From Alphaproteobacteria bacterium MarineAlpha3_Bin3 (GTDB lineage Bacteria; Pseudomonadota; Alphaproteobacteria; Rhodospirillales; Casp-alpha2): a stretch of DNA of 9,294 nt. The stretch's first letter is position 1. Each line of letters begins with the position of its first letter. The stretch lies in assembly GCA_002938075.1 (NCBI GenBank), contig PTLK01000062.1, positions 1 to 9,294 of the forward strand, in the 5' to 3' direction. The translations under genes and the position numbers were made by a program. Below, piece by piece: positions 1 through 7,507 of this stretch. Below the pieces are notes generated by a model, which saw only the letters and a list, made by a program, of their open reading frames with translations, did no database searches and had not been told where the DNA came from.

Positions 1-2
1 AG

Positions 3-911
3 ACCCGAGTGCGCAAGTATCTTTGGGGGCAAACCTCCCTTTTGGGCGATCCCCTGGAATACACCGGCACCGGCGAGGAGCTGTTCAAGGGCTTCATGAC
101 CGTCCTCTTTGCCGTGTTAATTCCCTTGGGCGCCGTCAGTTCAATCGTTGACGTTTTTTGGGCCGAGGATGGGGGTTGGTTTTACATCCTTTTCCAGCTC
201 GTCTTTTTTGCCCTGATCCTGTTTCTCGTCGGAATCGCCCAATACCGGGCCCGGCGCTACCGCCTCAGCCGCACCCTGTGGCACGGCATCCGCGGCGCCC
301 AGACTGGCCCGGCCTCGAAATACGGACGGAGGACCCTGGGCTTTTATATTCTTTTGCCGCTGTCCCTGGGTTGGACCTATCCGTGGCAGAACATGAACCT
401 GATGTCGTTGATGATGAACAACACCTGGTTCGGCGACCGGCGGTTCACCTTCGAGGGCGGCCCCGGCCCCCTCTACAAACGCTTCGCTCAGACATGGGGG
501 CTTATGATCGGCTTGATTTCCGTTACGGTTTTTGTGGGAATGGCCATTCATATTCCTGGCTTGGAGGCATTTTTGCCTCTTATCCTTGTGTTGATGGTGC
601 CGCCGTTAATGGCCTTCTATCAGGCCGGCGAAATGGGCTACATGGCGTCGTGCGCCCGTTACGAGGGCCTGAACTTCACCTTCGACGCCACCACCGGCAG
701 CCTGATCCTTCTGGTGCTGGGCAATATGCTGATCATGGTGCTGACGCTGGGCTTCGGCCTGCCTTTCACGCAGATGCGTAAGTTCCGCTATTTCTGCGAC
801 CGGCTCAGCGCCACCGGCACGGCCGATTTCGAGGACATCCGCAGAAGCACGGAAAGCCGGCCGACGACGGGCGAGGGGCTAGCCGATGCCTTCGATATCG
901 ATGCCATTTAG
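3..911 (+). CDS. DUF898 (YjgN-like) polytopic membrane protein, 5' end cut by window edge
   Basis: Integral inner-membrane protein of the DUF898/YjgN family; its biochemical role is not known. The frame is open to the left edge and reads TRVRKYLWGQTSL, which matches the interior of DUF898 proteins (family style RTRRYLWGNTRL). The GTG at 9 is therefore probably internal and the true start lies outside the window. Counting from that GTG as residue 1, hydrophobic segments lie near residues 28-50, 57-78, 108-125, 160-180, 185-203 and 228-252. Family-typical elements are EYTGTGEELFKGF, the basic loop RARRYRLSRTLWHGIRG after the second membrane segment, YPWQN, and NTWFGDRRFTFEG. The short C-terminal tail is hydrophilic. 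The last 26 bp overlap the start of the M48 protease gene, so the two are probably co-transcribed and translationally coupled. Family call is fairly sure; function is unknown. Confidence 0.85.
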   Translation, partial: TRVRKYLWGQTSLLGDPLEYTGTGEELFKGFMTVLFAVLIPLGAVSSIVDVFWAEDGGWFYILFQLVFFALILFLVGIAQYRARRYRLSRTLWHGIRGAQTGPASKYGRRTLGFYILLPLSLGWTYPWQNMNLMSLMMNNTWFGDRRFTFEGGPGPLYKRFAQTWGLMIGLISVTVFVGMAIHIPGLEAFLPLILVLMVPPLMAFYQAGEMGYMASCARYEGLNFTFDATTGSLILLVLGNMLIMVLTLGFGLPFTQMRKFRYFCDRLSATGTADFEDIRRSTESRPTTGEGLADAFDIDAI

Positions 912-2043
912 TACTAACGAAGGACGGACCTTTCCGGCTTGGTTTTTCAACGGCCAAACCGCGGCCAAGCGGAAAGCCGTCATTACCCTGACCCCCCAGG
1001 GCATTACTATCGAGAGCGCAAAGGAAGACGGCGGCGGCTGGTTCGGCCTTTGGACCTATGGGGACCTAACGGCGGCGGCACGGCTTCGCCCCGGCCAACC
1101 CGTGCAACTCAACTCTGGCGGCAATCCCGATGCCCGTCTGATGGTCGACGACCCTGATTTCGCCGAACTTCTGGGCCGCTTTGCGCCGCACCTGGCCCGC
1201 CATGCCCTTGGCCGGGGCAGGACCTGGGTCCAGGCGGGGCTGGCGGCGGGGCTGCTGGTCCTGGTGGGGATGTTCTTGGCCTACGGAATCCCGCGCCTGT
1301 CCGGCCCCATCGCCGCCGCCGTCCCGATAAGCTGGGAGGAAGAGATCGGCGCTGCCGTCAAGGCCAACATCACAGGCCACGCCAAGGCCTGTGAGGCGCC
1401 GCCGGGCCGGGCCGCCCTGGAGACGCTGACCGGCCGTCTCGCCGGACACCTCAACACGGAATACGTTTTCGACGTCACCGTGGCCGACAGTCCGGTCAAT
1501 AACGCCTTCGCCGTTCCCGGGGGGCACATCGTCGTCATGCGGGGCCTTCTCGATACCCTGGAATCGCCCGAGGAACTGGCCGGAATCCTAGCCCACGAAA
1601 TAGGCCACGTGATCGAACGCCACCCCTTGGCCGGAGCCATCCGCATCACCGGCATCTCGGTGTTGCTGGACCTGGTCGTCGGCGGCGATTCCGACATCGT
1701 CGATGCCTTGGTGCAGTTGGGCGGCACCCTGATCGCCTTTTCCTACAGCCGCGAAGACGAACGCACCGCCGACGCCATCGCCCTGGAAATCCTCCGCCAA
1801 GCCGCCATTACACCTAAGGGCCTGGAGCGGTTCTTCGAGCGGTTGACGGCCGAGGCGGGAAAAACGGTTGAGGGCGGGGATAGGATGGACAAGGCGGCTG
1901 AACGCGCGGTGACACTGTTCAGCACCCATCCCTGGAATGACGAGCGCCTACAAGAGGTAAGGAAGGCCGGGGCGGCAACCGAAACCTCACGCCCAGCGCT
2001 CACCGGCGACCAGTGGCGGGCGCTTCAAGGCATTTGCGGGTAG
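886..2043 (+). CDS. M48 family membrane-anchored zinc metalloprotease
   Basis: Zinc endopeptidase of family M48 (HtpX/Ste24/BepA type), presumably acting on membrane or envelope proteins. The 385-aa protein has three parts. The N-terminal soluble region (about 1-110) is rich in beta-like segments and resembles the small N-terminal domain seen on many M48 proteins paired with DUF898. One transmembrane segment spans about 115-136. The peptidase domain follows. HEIGH at 237-241 supplies two zinc histidines and the catalytic glutamate. SYSREDERTAD places the third ligand at E292, within the family motif ExxAD. STHP at 346-349 is the late conserved M48 element. There is no secretion signal. The start at 886 follows AGGGG (874-878) at good spacing; an in-frame ATG at 901 is an alternative. 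It overlaps the DUF898 gene and ends 5 bp from the convergent cysS. The substrate cannot be read from sequence. Confidence 0.92.
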   Translation: MPSISMPFSTNEGRTFPAWFFNGQTAAKRKAVITLTPQGITIESAKEDGGGWFGLWTYGDLTAAARLRPGQPVQLNSGGNPDARLMVDDPDFAELLGRFAPHLARHALGRGRTWVQAGLAAGLLVLVGMFLAYGIPRLSGPIAAAVPISWEEEIGAAVKANITGHAKACEAPPGRAALETLTGRLAGHLNTEYVFDVTVADSPVNNAFAVPGGHIVVMRGLLDTLESPEELAGILAHEIGHVIERHPLAGAIRITGISVLLDLVVGGDSDIVDALVQLGGTLIAFSYSREDERTADAIALEILRQAAITPKGLERFFERLTAEAGKTVEGGDRMDKAAERAVTLFSTHPWNDERLQEVRKAGAATETSRPALTGDQWRALQGICG

Positions 2044-2048
2044 ACGGC

Positions 2049-3434
2049 CTACTTTCGTTTCCAGGTGGTACCTTGGGCTCCGTCCTCGAGCAGAATCCCC
2101 CGGGCTTCCAGTTGGTCGCGGATTTCGTCGCCGCGCTTGAATTCCTTGTTTTCGCGGGTCCGGTCGCGCTCGGCGATCAGGGCGTCGATGGTGGCGTCGT
2201 CCAACCCGCCTTCGGACGCTTCGCCCTTGAACCAGGCTTCCGGGTCCTGCCCAAGCAGACCCAAAAGCCACGCCGCCGAAAGCAGTCGGCTCCCGGCTTC
2301 GGGTTTTTGACCGCCTTCGGCTTTGTTGAGGTCGCCTGCCAGCTCGTGGAGATGGGAAAGCGCCAAAGGCGTGTTCAGGTCGTCCGACATTGCCTCAATG
2401 ATGTCGGGCGTTTCCTGTCCGGCTTCGGCGCTGGCGTCGACGCCCCGAAGCGCCCCGTAGAACCCATCAAGCTCTCGCTTCGCCTCGGCAAGGCCGTCCT
2501 TGGTGAAGTCCAGCGGTTGTCGGTAGTGGGTCTTGAGCAGCGCCAATCTGATTGCCTCGCCGGGGAATTCGTCGAGCAGTTCATGCACGGTGTAGAAGTT
2601 GCCGAGGCTTTTCGACATCTTCTCGCCCTCGGCCATCAGGTAGCCGTTGTGCATCCAGTATTTGGCAAAGGCGAAGCCGCCGGTGCAGGTCGATTGGGCG
2701 ATCTCGTTCTCATGGTGGGGGAAGATCAGGTCCTGGCCGCCACCGTGGATGTCGAATTCGGGGCCGAGGAACTTCTCGCTCATCACTGAGCATTCCAGGT
2801 GCCAGCCGGGCCGGCCACGGCCCCAGGGACTGTCCCATCCGGGCAGGTCGTCTTCGATGGGAGACGGCTTCCACAAAACGAAATCGGCGAGGTCTTGTTT
2901 ATAGGGCGCCACCTCGACCCGGGCCCCGGCCACCAGGTCGTCGCGCTTCAGCTTCGACAATTTCCCGTAGTCCGGCATTGACGGCACACTGAAAAGAACG
3001 TGGCCCTTGGCTTCCCCTGGCGCCTCATAGGCGTTGCCGCTTTCGAGCAGCTTGGCCACCAATTCGATCATGGCGTCGATGTGTTGGGTGGCGCGGGGCT
3101 CGTGGTCCGGCGGCAGGTTCCCCAGCGCCGCCATGTCGTCATGGAAGATTTTCGTCGTCCGCTCGGTAATCGCCTGGATGGATTCGCCCGTTTCCTTGGC
3201 CGCCGCGTTGATCTTGTCGTCGACGTCGGTAATGTTGCGGACGTAGGTGACTTTTGGGTAGAGCCACCTGAGCAACCGGGTGAAGACGTCGAACACGACC
3301 ACCGGGCGCGCATTGCCGATATGGGCTAAGTCATAGACCGTCGGCCCGCAGACGTACATGCGCACCTCGCCCTTTTTGCGGGGCGTGAACTTAACCTTCT
3401 TGCCCCTCAGCGTATCGTGGATGTGTAACGCCAT
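2049..3434 (-). CDS. cysS: Cysteinyl-tRNA synthetase
   Basis: Class I aminoacyl-tRNA synthetase that charges tRNA-Cys with cysteine using ATP in the cytoplasm (EC 6.1.1.16). The product is 461 aa, the usual bacterial length. The HIGH signature appears as HIGN at 38-41 and the second signature KMSKS is exact at 272-276. The four zinc ligands expected from the E. coli enzyme (C28, C209, H234, E238) align with C29, C215, H240 and E244 here, the last two in HHENE. The start ATG at 3434 follows a GGGG stretch. It lies 9 bp downstream of the nadE stop codon, so the two genes very likely share a transcript. The 3' end converges with the M48 gene at a 5-bp gap, and no convincing terminator hairpin is visible there. 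All catalytic motifs are intact. Confidence 0.98.
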   Translation of the reverse strand: MALHIHDTLRGKKVKFTPRKKGEVRMYVCGPTVYDLAHIGNARPVVVFDVFTRLLRWLYPKVTYVRNITDVDDKINAAAKETGESIQAITERTTKIFHDDMAALGNLPPDHEPRATQHIDAMIELVAKLLESGNAYEAPGEAKGHVLFSVPSMPDYGKLSKLKRDDLVAGARVEVAPYKQDLADFVLWKPSPIEDDLPGWDSPWGRGRPGWHLECSVMSEKFLGPEFDIHGGGQDLIFPHHENEIAQSTCTGGFAFAKYWMHNGYLMAEGEKMSKSLGNFYTVHELLDEFPGEAIRLALLKTHYRQPLDFTKDGLAEAKRELDGFYGALRGVDASAEAGQETPDIIEAMSDDLNTPLALSHLHELAGDLNKAEGGQKPEAGSRLLSAAWLLGLLGQDPEAWFKGEASEGGLDDATIDALIAERDRTRENKEFKRGDEIRDQLEARGILLEDGAQGTTWKRK

Positions 3435-3443
3435 GGCCCCGGT

Positions 3444-5105
3444 TCAAACTTTGCCGGTGAAGCGGTTGGTCAGCGGATAACGGCGGTCGCGGCCGAAGGC
3501 GCGCGCGGTAATCTTGACCCCCGGCGGTGCTTGGCGGCGCTTGTATTCGGCCCGGTCCAGCATGTGCCAGACCGCCTCGGCGGTTTCCGCATCGTGACCT
3601 TGGGCGGTGATGTCATCCAGCGACATTTCCTCCTCGATCAGGCACTTGAGGATGGCGTCCAGCATGTCATAGGGCGGCAGCGTGTCCTGGTCGGTCTGGT
3701 TGGGTTTAAGTTCGGCGCTCGGCGGCTTGGTGATGACGCGCTTAGGCGTGACAACGCCATCTGGGCCTTCGAGGCCTTCGGGCCTGTTTTCGTTGCGCCA
3801 GCGGGCGAGCTCGAAGACCGTGGTCTTGTAGACGTCCTTGAGGACCGAAAAGCCGCCGCACATGTCGCCGTAGAGCGTCGCGTAGCCGACCGACATTTCC
3901 GATTTGTTGCCGGTACTGAGGACCATGAACCCGTGCTTGTTGGACAGCGCCATCAGCGTCAGGCCGCGGGCCCGGGCCTGGATGTTTTCCTCCGTCTCGT
4001 CGGCGTCCCGGCCCTCGAAGGCGTCGGCGAGCATGCCCTCGAACGCCTGCATCGCCGGGTCGATGGCGATGGTGTCCAGCTTAACGCCGAGGTTGCCCGC
4101 CGTCTCGGCCGCGTCTTCGAGGCTGTCGTCCGACGTATAGGGCGACGGCATGAGGACGCAATGGACCTCGTCGGAACCCAGCGCATCGACGGCGACGGCG
4201 GCGGTGAGCGCACTATCTATGCCGCCCGACAGGCCGATCAGGACGCCGGGAAAGCCGTTCTTGCCGACGTAATCGCGAAGCCCCAGGACCAGCGCCCGGT
4301 AGATGGATTCGGTCAATCCCGGGGCCGTGGCGATGGCGGCTTCCTCGCACGTCCAGCTTTCGCCCGAGCGGTTCCATTGGGTGACGACCACGTCCTCGGT
4401 CCATGACGGCGCCTTGGCCAACAACTTGTTGTCGGCGCCGAGGACGAACGACGCGCCATCGAAGACCAGCTCGTCCTGGCCGCCGACGATGTTGACGTAG
4501 ATTAGCGGCAGGCAGGATTCCGTAATCCGGGAAACGGCGTAGTTGAGCCGGTCGTCGGGCTTGTCGATCTCGAACGGCGAGCCGTTGATGACAATCAGGA
4601 TCTCGGCCCCCGATTCGTCCAGGCATTCGGTAACGTCCTGGGCCCACATGTCCTCGCAGATCATTATCCCTAAGCGCACGTCCCTAAACGACACCGGCCC
4701 CGGCAACGGGCCGGTCTCGAAGATCCGTTTTTCGTCGAAGACGCCGTAATTGGGCAGGTCGTGCTTGAACCGGACGGCGGCGACGTCGCCTCCGTCGAGC
4801 AGCACGGCGGCGTTGTAAAGCAGGCCATCCTTGCGCCATGGCGTGCCGATCAGAATCCCCGGACCGCCGTCATTGGTCTTGGCGGCCAGTTTGTTGACGC
4901 CTTCCTCGACGGCGTCCTGGAAGGCGCGCTTGAGGACAAGGTCCTCGGGCGGGTAGCCGGAAACCGCAAGCTCCCCGCAGATCACCAGATCGGCGCCGGT
5001 TTCCGCCGCCTCGGCTCGGGCGGCGCGGATGCGGTCCAGGTTGCCGTCGATATCGCCGACGGTCGGATTGATCTGCGCCAGGGCTATGGCAAGGGTCTCG
5101 GTCAT
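3444..5105 (-). CDS. nadE: Glutamine-dependent NAD+ synthetase
   Basis: Amidates nicotinate adenine dinucleotide to NAD+ using ATP and ammonia released from glutamine (EC 6.3.5.1), the final step of NAD synthesis. The 553-aa protein has two domains. The N-terminal nitrilase-type glutaminase (about 1-260) carries the E-K-C triad as E45 (ICGELAVSGYPP), K114 (FKHDLPNYGVFDEKR) and C150 (IMICEDMW). The C-terminal synthetase domain (about 270-553) carries the ATP-pyrophosphatase loop SGGIDS at 293-298, plus LSTGNKSE and the C-terminal KRRQAPPGVKI block typical of NadE. The length fits the bacterial two-domain class of about 550 aa. Because the glutaminase is intact, it should not depend on free ammonia. 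No clear Shine-Dalgarno sequence precedes the ATG. A 4-codon ATG reading frame (start 5116) ends at a TGA overlapping the nadE ATG. A sigma-70-like promoter lies upstream at 5156-5184. cysS follows. Confidence 0.97.
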   Translation of the reverse strand: MTETLAIALAQINPTVGDIDGNLDRIRAARAEAAETGADLVICGELAVSGYPPEDLVLKRAFQDAVEEGVNKLAAKTNDGGPGILIGTPWRKDGLLYNAAVLLDGGDVAAVRFKHDLPNYGVFDEKRIFETGPLPGPVSFRDVRLGIMICEDMWAQDVTECLDESGAEILIVINGSPFEIDKPDDRLNYAVSRITESCLPLIYVNIVGGQDELVFDGASFVLGADNKLLAKAPSWTEDVVVTQWNRSGESWTCEEAAIATAPGLTESIYRALVLGLRDYVGKNGFPGVLIGLSGGIDSALTAAVAVDALGSDEVHCVLMPSPYTSDDSLEDAAETAGNLGVKLDTIAIDPAMQAFEGMLADAFEGRDADETEENIQARARGLTLMALSNKHGFMVLSTGNKSEMSVGYATLYGDMCGGFSVLKDVYKTTVFELARWRNENRPEGLEGPDGVVTPKRVITKPPSAELKPNQTDQDTLPPYDMLDAILKCLIEEEMSLDDITAQGHDAETAEAVWHMLDRAEYKRRQAPPGVKITARAFGRDRRYPLTNRFTGKV

Positions 5106-5155
5106 GGGAATGGCATGGGCTTGTTAAGTATTTAATGGATCAGGATTTCCGGGCG

Positions 5156-5184
5156 ATCATGGGCGGGCGCCCGAAAACTGTCAA
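5156..5184 (-). promoter_or_regulatory. Predicted sigma-70-type promoter of nadE-cysS with a palindromic spacer
   Basis: Read on the minus strand, a perfect TTGACA (5184-5179) is followed by a 17-bp spacer and CATGAT (5161-5156), a 4/6 match to TATAAT. Transcription would start near 5149, giving a 5' leader of about 45 nt before the nadE ATG at 5105. The spacer contains a perfect 10-bp palindrome, CGGGCGCCCG, at 5164-5173. That position would suit a repressor operator, but this is inference; no known NAD-regulator site was recognised. The boxes are seen directly; promoter activity is predicted. Confidence 0.5.
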
Positions 5185-5249
5185 CGACGCCCTGGCCGCC
5201 GGGAAAGGCCGTCATGCGGGTGGAAATCCCCGCCGGATGCACATAATCT

Positions 5250-6263
5250 ATGGGGGCCATGGCAAAGCCGATCATACCGTCGGATCCTTCACAGGCTCCG
5301 CAAACGAAAGATGATGAAGGGGAGGCGGAGTTTTTCACCCCCGAGGCCGGGGGCTATCGACGCACCGATTCCGATCCCGGCATGGGTTCCGGCACGCCCC
5401 CGCCTCCCGCCGCGCCTCCGCCGGCTCAACCTGTGCCGGCGCCCGCCCCGGCCCCTTCTCCGGCCCCGGCGCCCGAAAGCCCGCCCATGGACATGAGCTC
5501 GCCGAAGGATGTCAGCAAGGCGCTGGCCGATACCGTGGTCACCGCCCTTGTCGACAAGCTGAAGGCGGAAGCCGAGGCCCGGGGCGGGCATCTTACGTCC
5601 CGGGACCTGGAAACCATGCAGGCGGATTTCAACCGCCAGGTGGAGGCCTTGTCGTCGGTGTTCGAGCAATCCTTCGAGGTCTACGTCAAGGCCCGCGAGA
5701 GGGCGGTCTGGGAACAGCAGCGCAATTACCCCTTCGACCGCCTGATGGTGAAGAAGTTCTCCAACCTGTTCCGGGAAAGTGGCGAGATCGGCCCCGACGA
5801 CCTGTCGCGGCGCATGCTGCCCGGTTTTTTCGTCGCCCTCGGCATGATGCTGGGGACGGAGGTGGTGGAGAAATACCAGCAGAAAATCCGCACCATCGTC
5901 GACAAGGTCAAGGCCGGCGGCAAGAGCGTGTTTAACTGGGACGACGTCTACGCCGACGAGGTGGCCGAGACCGTCAGCCTCGACGCCGAGGTCGGCATCG
6001 CCGGCTATTTCGAGGATTTCGACAAACGCGCCGAATGGTTTATCGACCTGATCAACAACCACCTGACGCCCCCGGAACCGAGCATCGGCGCCGCCGCCGG
6101 GTGGGAACTGAACCACGCAGGTTTAAAGAAGTTCCTGAGCGCGCTGTTGACCGACCTCAGCGCCAACCTCGAGACCGACAACGGCAAGATGCGGATCACC
6201 AAGCGTTTCGGCGCCGACACCTGCGCCGACCTGTTCGACATCCTGACCAGGATCAAAGAGTGA
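5250..6263 (+). CDS. Uncharacterised 337-aa protein with Pro/Ala-rich linker and helical C-terminal domain
   Basis: I do not recognise this protein. Residues 1-48 are polar and acidic, and residues 49-79 form a low-complexity Pro/Ala stretch with PAPAPAP-type repeats, likely a flexible linker. From about residue 85 to 337 the chain is charged, mostly helical in appearance and probably globular. It contains LKAEAEARGGHLTSRDLE, many aromatic/acidic pairs and the ending FGADTCADLFDILTRIKE. It has no signal peptide, no convincing membrane segment and only one cysteine. A weakly hydrophobic stretch (MLPGFFVALGMMLG) is too short and too near charges to call a membrane helix. The start is uncertain: ATG at 5250 has a poor ribosome site, and ATG at 5259 has GGGGG only 2 nt upstream. 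An in-frame TAA at 5244 excludes longer forms. CATAAT at 5242-5247 could be a -10 box, with no good -35. The gene is divergent from nadE and convergent with the nicotinate phosphoribosyltransferase. Coding is supported by length, sensible composition and tight packing. Confidence 0.85.
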   Translation: MGAMAKPIIPSDPSQAPQTKDDEGEAEFFTPEAGGYRRTDSDPGMGSGTPPPPAAPPPAQPVPAPAPAPSPAPAPESPPMDMSSPKDVSKALADTVVTALVDKLKAEAEARGGHLTSRDLETMQADFNRQVEALSSVFEQSFEVYVKARERAVWEQQRNYPFDRLMVKKFSNLFRESGEIGPDDLSRRMLPGFFVALGMMLGTEVVEKYQQKIRTIVDKVKAGGKSVFNWDDVYADEVAETVSLDAEVGIAGYFEDFDKRAEWFIDLINNHLTPPEPSIGAAAGWELNHAGLKKFLSALLTDLSANLETDNGKMRITKRFGADTCADLFDILTRIKE

Positions 6264-6273
6264 CCTTTGACGT

Positions 6274-6291
6274 CCCGGGGGCCGTCCCGGG
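6274..6291. terminator. Possible bidirectional terminator hairpin between convergent genes
   Basis: The 33-bp gap between the unknown plus-strand gene and the convergent phosphoribosyltransferase holds two copies of GTCCCGGGG (6272-6280 and 6284-6292). CCCGGG is self-complementary, so the copies can form a 6-bp all-GC stem (6274-6279 with 6286-6291) around a GGCCGT loop. No U-tract follows on either strand, so an intrinsic terminator is only weakly supported; position is the main argument. Confidence 0.3.
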
Positions 6292-6296
6292 GCTGT

Positions 6297-7436
6297 TCAT
6301 TCCGTGGCCGTGCCCTGGGGCCGCCCCTTCCGTTTAAGCAGGAACTCCCGCCCCACCTTGACGTCCGGCTTGCCGTCATAGGCGATGGCGTCGGCGGTGG
6401 CGAAGGTCTCGGCCCAGTTTTCGGGCAGGAACGACCCGGTGCCGATGACGTCCATCGGCGCCCCGACGTCGGCCATGACCCGGCACTTGGCGACGTCGAA
6501 CCCGGACGAGGCGACGATCCTCACCTTATCGAACCCGGCCTCGTCCAGTTGTTCGCGGAAATAGAAAATCGCCGCCGCCGACACCCCGGTCCCGGTGAGC
6601 GTCCTGAGCTCCCGTTCCGAGCGGTAGCGGCGCACCGCCACCGGGGCGTGACGTTCGAGCACGGCGTAGGATTCCTGGGTGTCCAGGTCCTCGATGAAGC
6701 GCCCGCCGTGGGTATCGAGGCGCAGGCTCAAATCCCCCGCAGACACCATTTCCGGGAACCGGCGGCAGACGGTGAGGGCGTCGGTGATTTCGCGGCCGTA
6801 GTAATCCACCAGCACGGTGATCGGCTCGCCGGGGAAGGTGTCTGCGAACATCTCGGCCGCCTTCAACGTCGATCCGGCATAGCCGATCAGCACGTGGGGC
6901 ATGGTGCCGAGGCCGCCGTCGCGGCCGAAGAAATGCGCCGTGGCGCCGGTGGCGTTGCCGACGAAGCCCTTGGCGCCGACTTGGGCTTTCGCCGCCTCGG
7001 AGCCCACGGAGGCCGCATAGGCCATGATTTCCGCCATTTCGGTGCTGGCGCAATGGCGCGCGTCCATGGCCATGAACTCGACGTGGGGCAGTTCAACGCA
7101 CATGGTGAAGGCGTTGTTGGCGGCGACGCAGGCGGCGCCGAGCTTCTGCAGGTAAAGCGTCTCCAGATCGACCAGCCCAGATAGCGGCCCGGTGATATAG
7201 GCCAGCGGCTCGCCGGCGCCGGCCCATTGGCCTTCGTCGTAATTGAGCTCGATATCGAACTCACTGCCCCGGGCCCGGGCGGCGCCTTCCAGCCACGCTA
7301 CCATCAGCTTGGGCGCGAAGATCACCGGCCGGCGCATGAACACCGCATAGGTGACCTGTTTGTCGCCGAAGCGTTCGACCGTCTTTTTGGTCTTCAGGAA
7401 ATAATGATCGGTCCAGCCCCGGATGTGGTCTTCCAT
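6297..7436 (-). CDS. pncB: Nicotinate phosphoribosyltransferase
   Basis: Converts nicotinate and PRPP to nicotinate mononucleotide with ATP hydrolysis (EC 6.3.4.21), the entry step of Preiss-Handler NAD salvage, in the cytoplasm. With the ATG at 7436 the protein is 379 aa and begins MEDHIRGWTDHYFLKT, matching the N-terminal TDxYFxxT pattern of the family. Other family features are MDARHCASTEMAEIMAY, GNATGATAHFFG, GTMPH with H181, the RLDTHGGRF block with D241, ASSGFD, and the phosphate-binding GTGS at 332-335. A GGGG ribosome site lies 5 nt upstream. The frame is open further upstream: a GTG at 7508 would overlap the aroG stop (TAGTG) and add 24 Asp/Ala-rich residues of no known function. I prefer the ATG because family similarity starts there. 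It probably shares a transcript with aroG. Its partner in the pathway, nadE, lies about 1 kb away on the same strand. Confidence 0.88.
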   Translation of the reverse strand: MEDHIRGWTDHYFLKTKKTVERFGDKQVTYAVFMRRPVIFAPKLMVAWLEGAARARGSEFDIELNYDEGQWAGAGEPLAYITGPLSGLVDLETLYLQKLGAACVAANNAFTMCVELPHVEFMAMDARHCASTEMAEIMAYAASVGSEAAKAQVGAKGFVGNATGATAHFFGRDGGLGTMPHVLIGYAGSTLKAAEMFADTFPGEPITVLVDYYGREITDALTVCRRFPEMVSAGDLSLRLDTHGGRFIEDLDTQESYAVLERHAPVAVRRYRSERELRTLTGTGVSAAAIFYFREQLDEAGFDKVRIVASSGFDVAKCRVMADVGAPMDVIGTGSFLPENWAETFATADAIAYDGKPDVKVGREFLLKRKGRPQGTATE

Positions 7437-7507
7437 CGGTGCCCCGGCGTCAACATCGGCCCCGGCATCGCTATCGGCATCGCTTTTGTCATCGGTATCG
7501 GCGGCCA

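Noticed and set aside
158..781. 207-aa frame overlapping the DUF898 gene in another frame
   Set aside because: It is Pro/Arg-rich with no family features, while the DUF898 frame carries membrane segments and family motifs.
2044..2060. Terminator between the M48 gene and cysS
   Set aside because: Only 5 bp lie between the stops, and the small TAG/CTA dyad there is too short to be meaningful.
2013..2789. 258-aa plus-strand frame opposite cysS
   Set aside because: cysS has both synthetase signatures and all zinc ligands; this frame is its antisense shadow.
3531..4406. 291-aa plus-strand frame opposite nadE
   Set aside because: nadE is unambiguous from its catalytic residues. This frame is Arg/Val/Gly-rich shadow sequence.
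5132..5338. 68-aa minus-strand frame (or 42 aa from an internal Met) upstream of nadE
   Set aside because: It overlaps the start of the divergent gene and spans the predicted nadE promoter. It has no recognisable domain and no good ribosome site.
5289..6116. 275-aa open frame on the minus strand opposite the unknown 337-aa gene
   Set aside because: Considered because the plus-strand gene is also unknown. The minus frame contains Arg/Gly runs opposite the Pro/Ala linker and a shadow-like composition, whereas the plus frame has balanced protein-like composition and fits the gene packing.
6267..7184. 305-aa open frame on the plus strand opposite the nicotinate phosphoribosyltransferase
   Set aside because: It is antisense to a gene with clear family motifs. 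It is His/Gly/Ala-rich and fits no family, as expected for shadow frames in GC-rich DNA.
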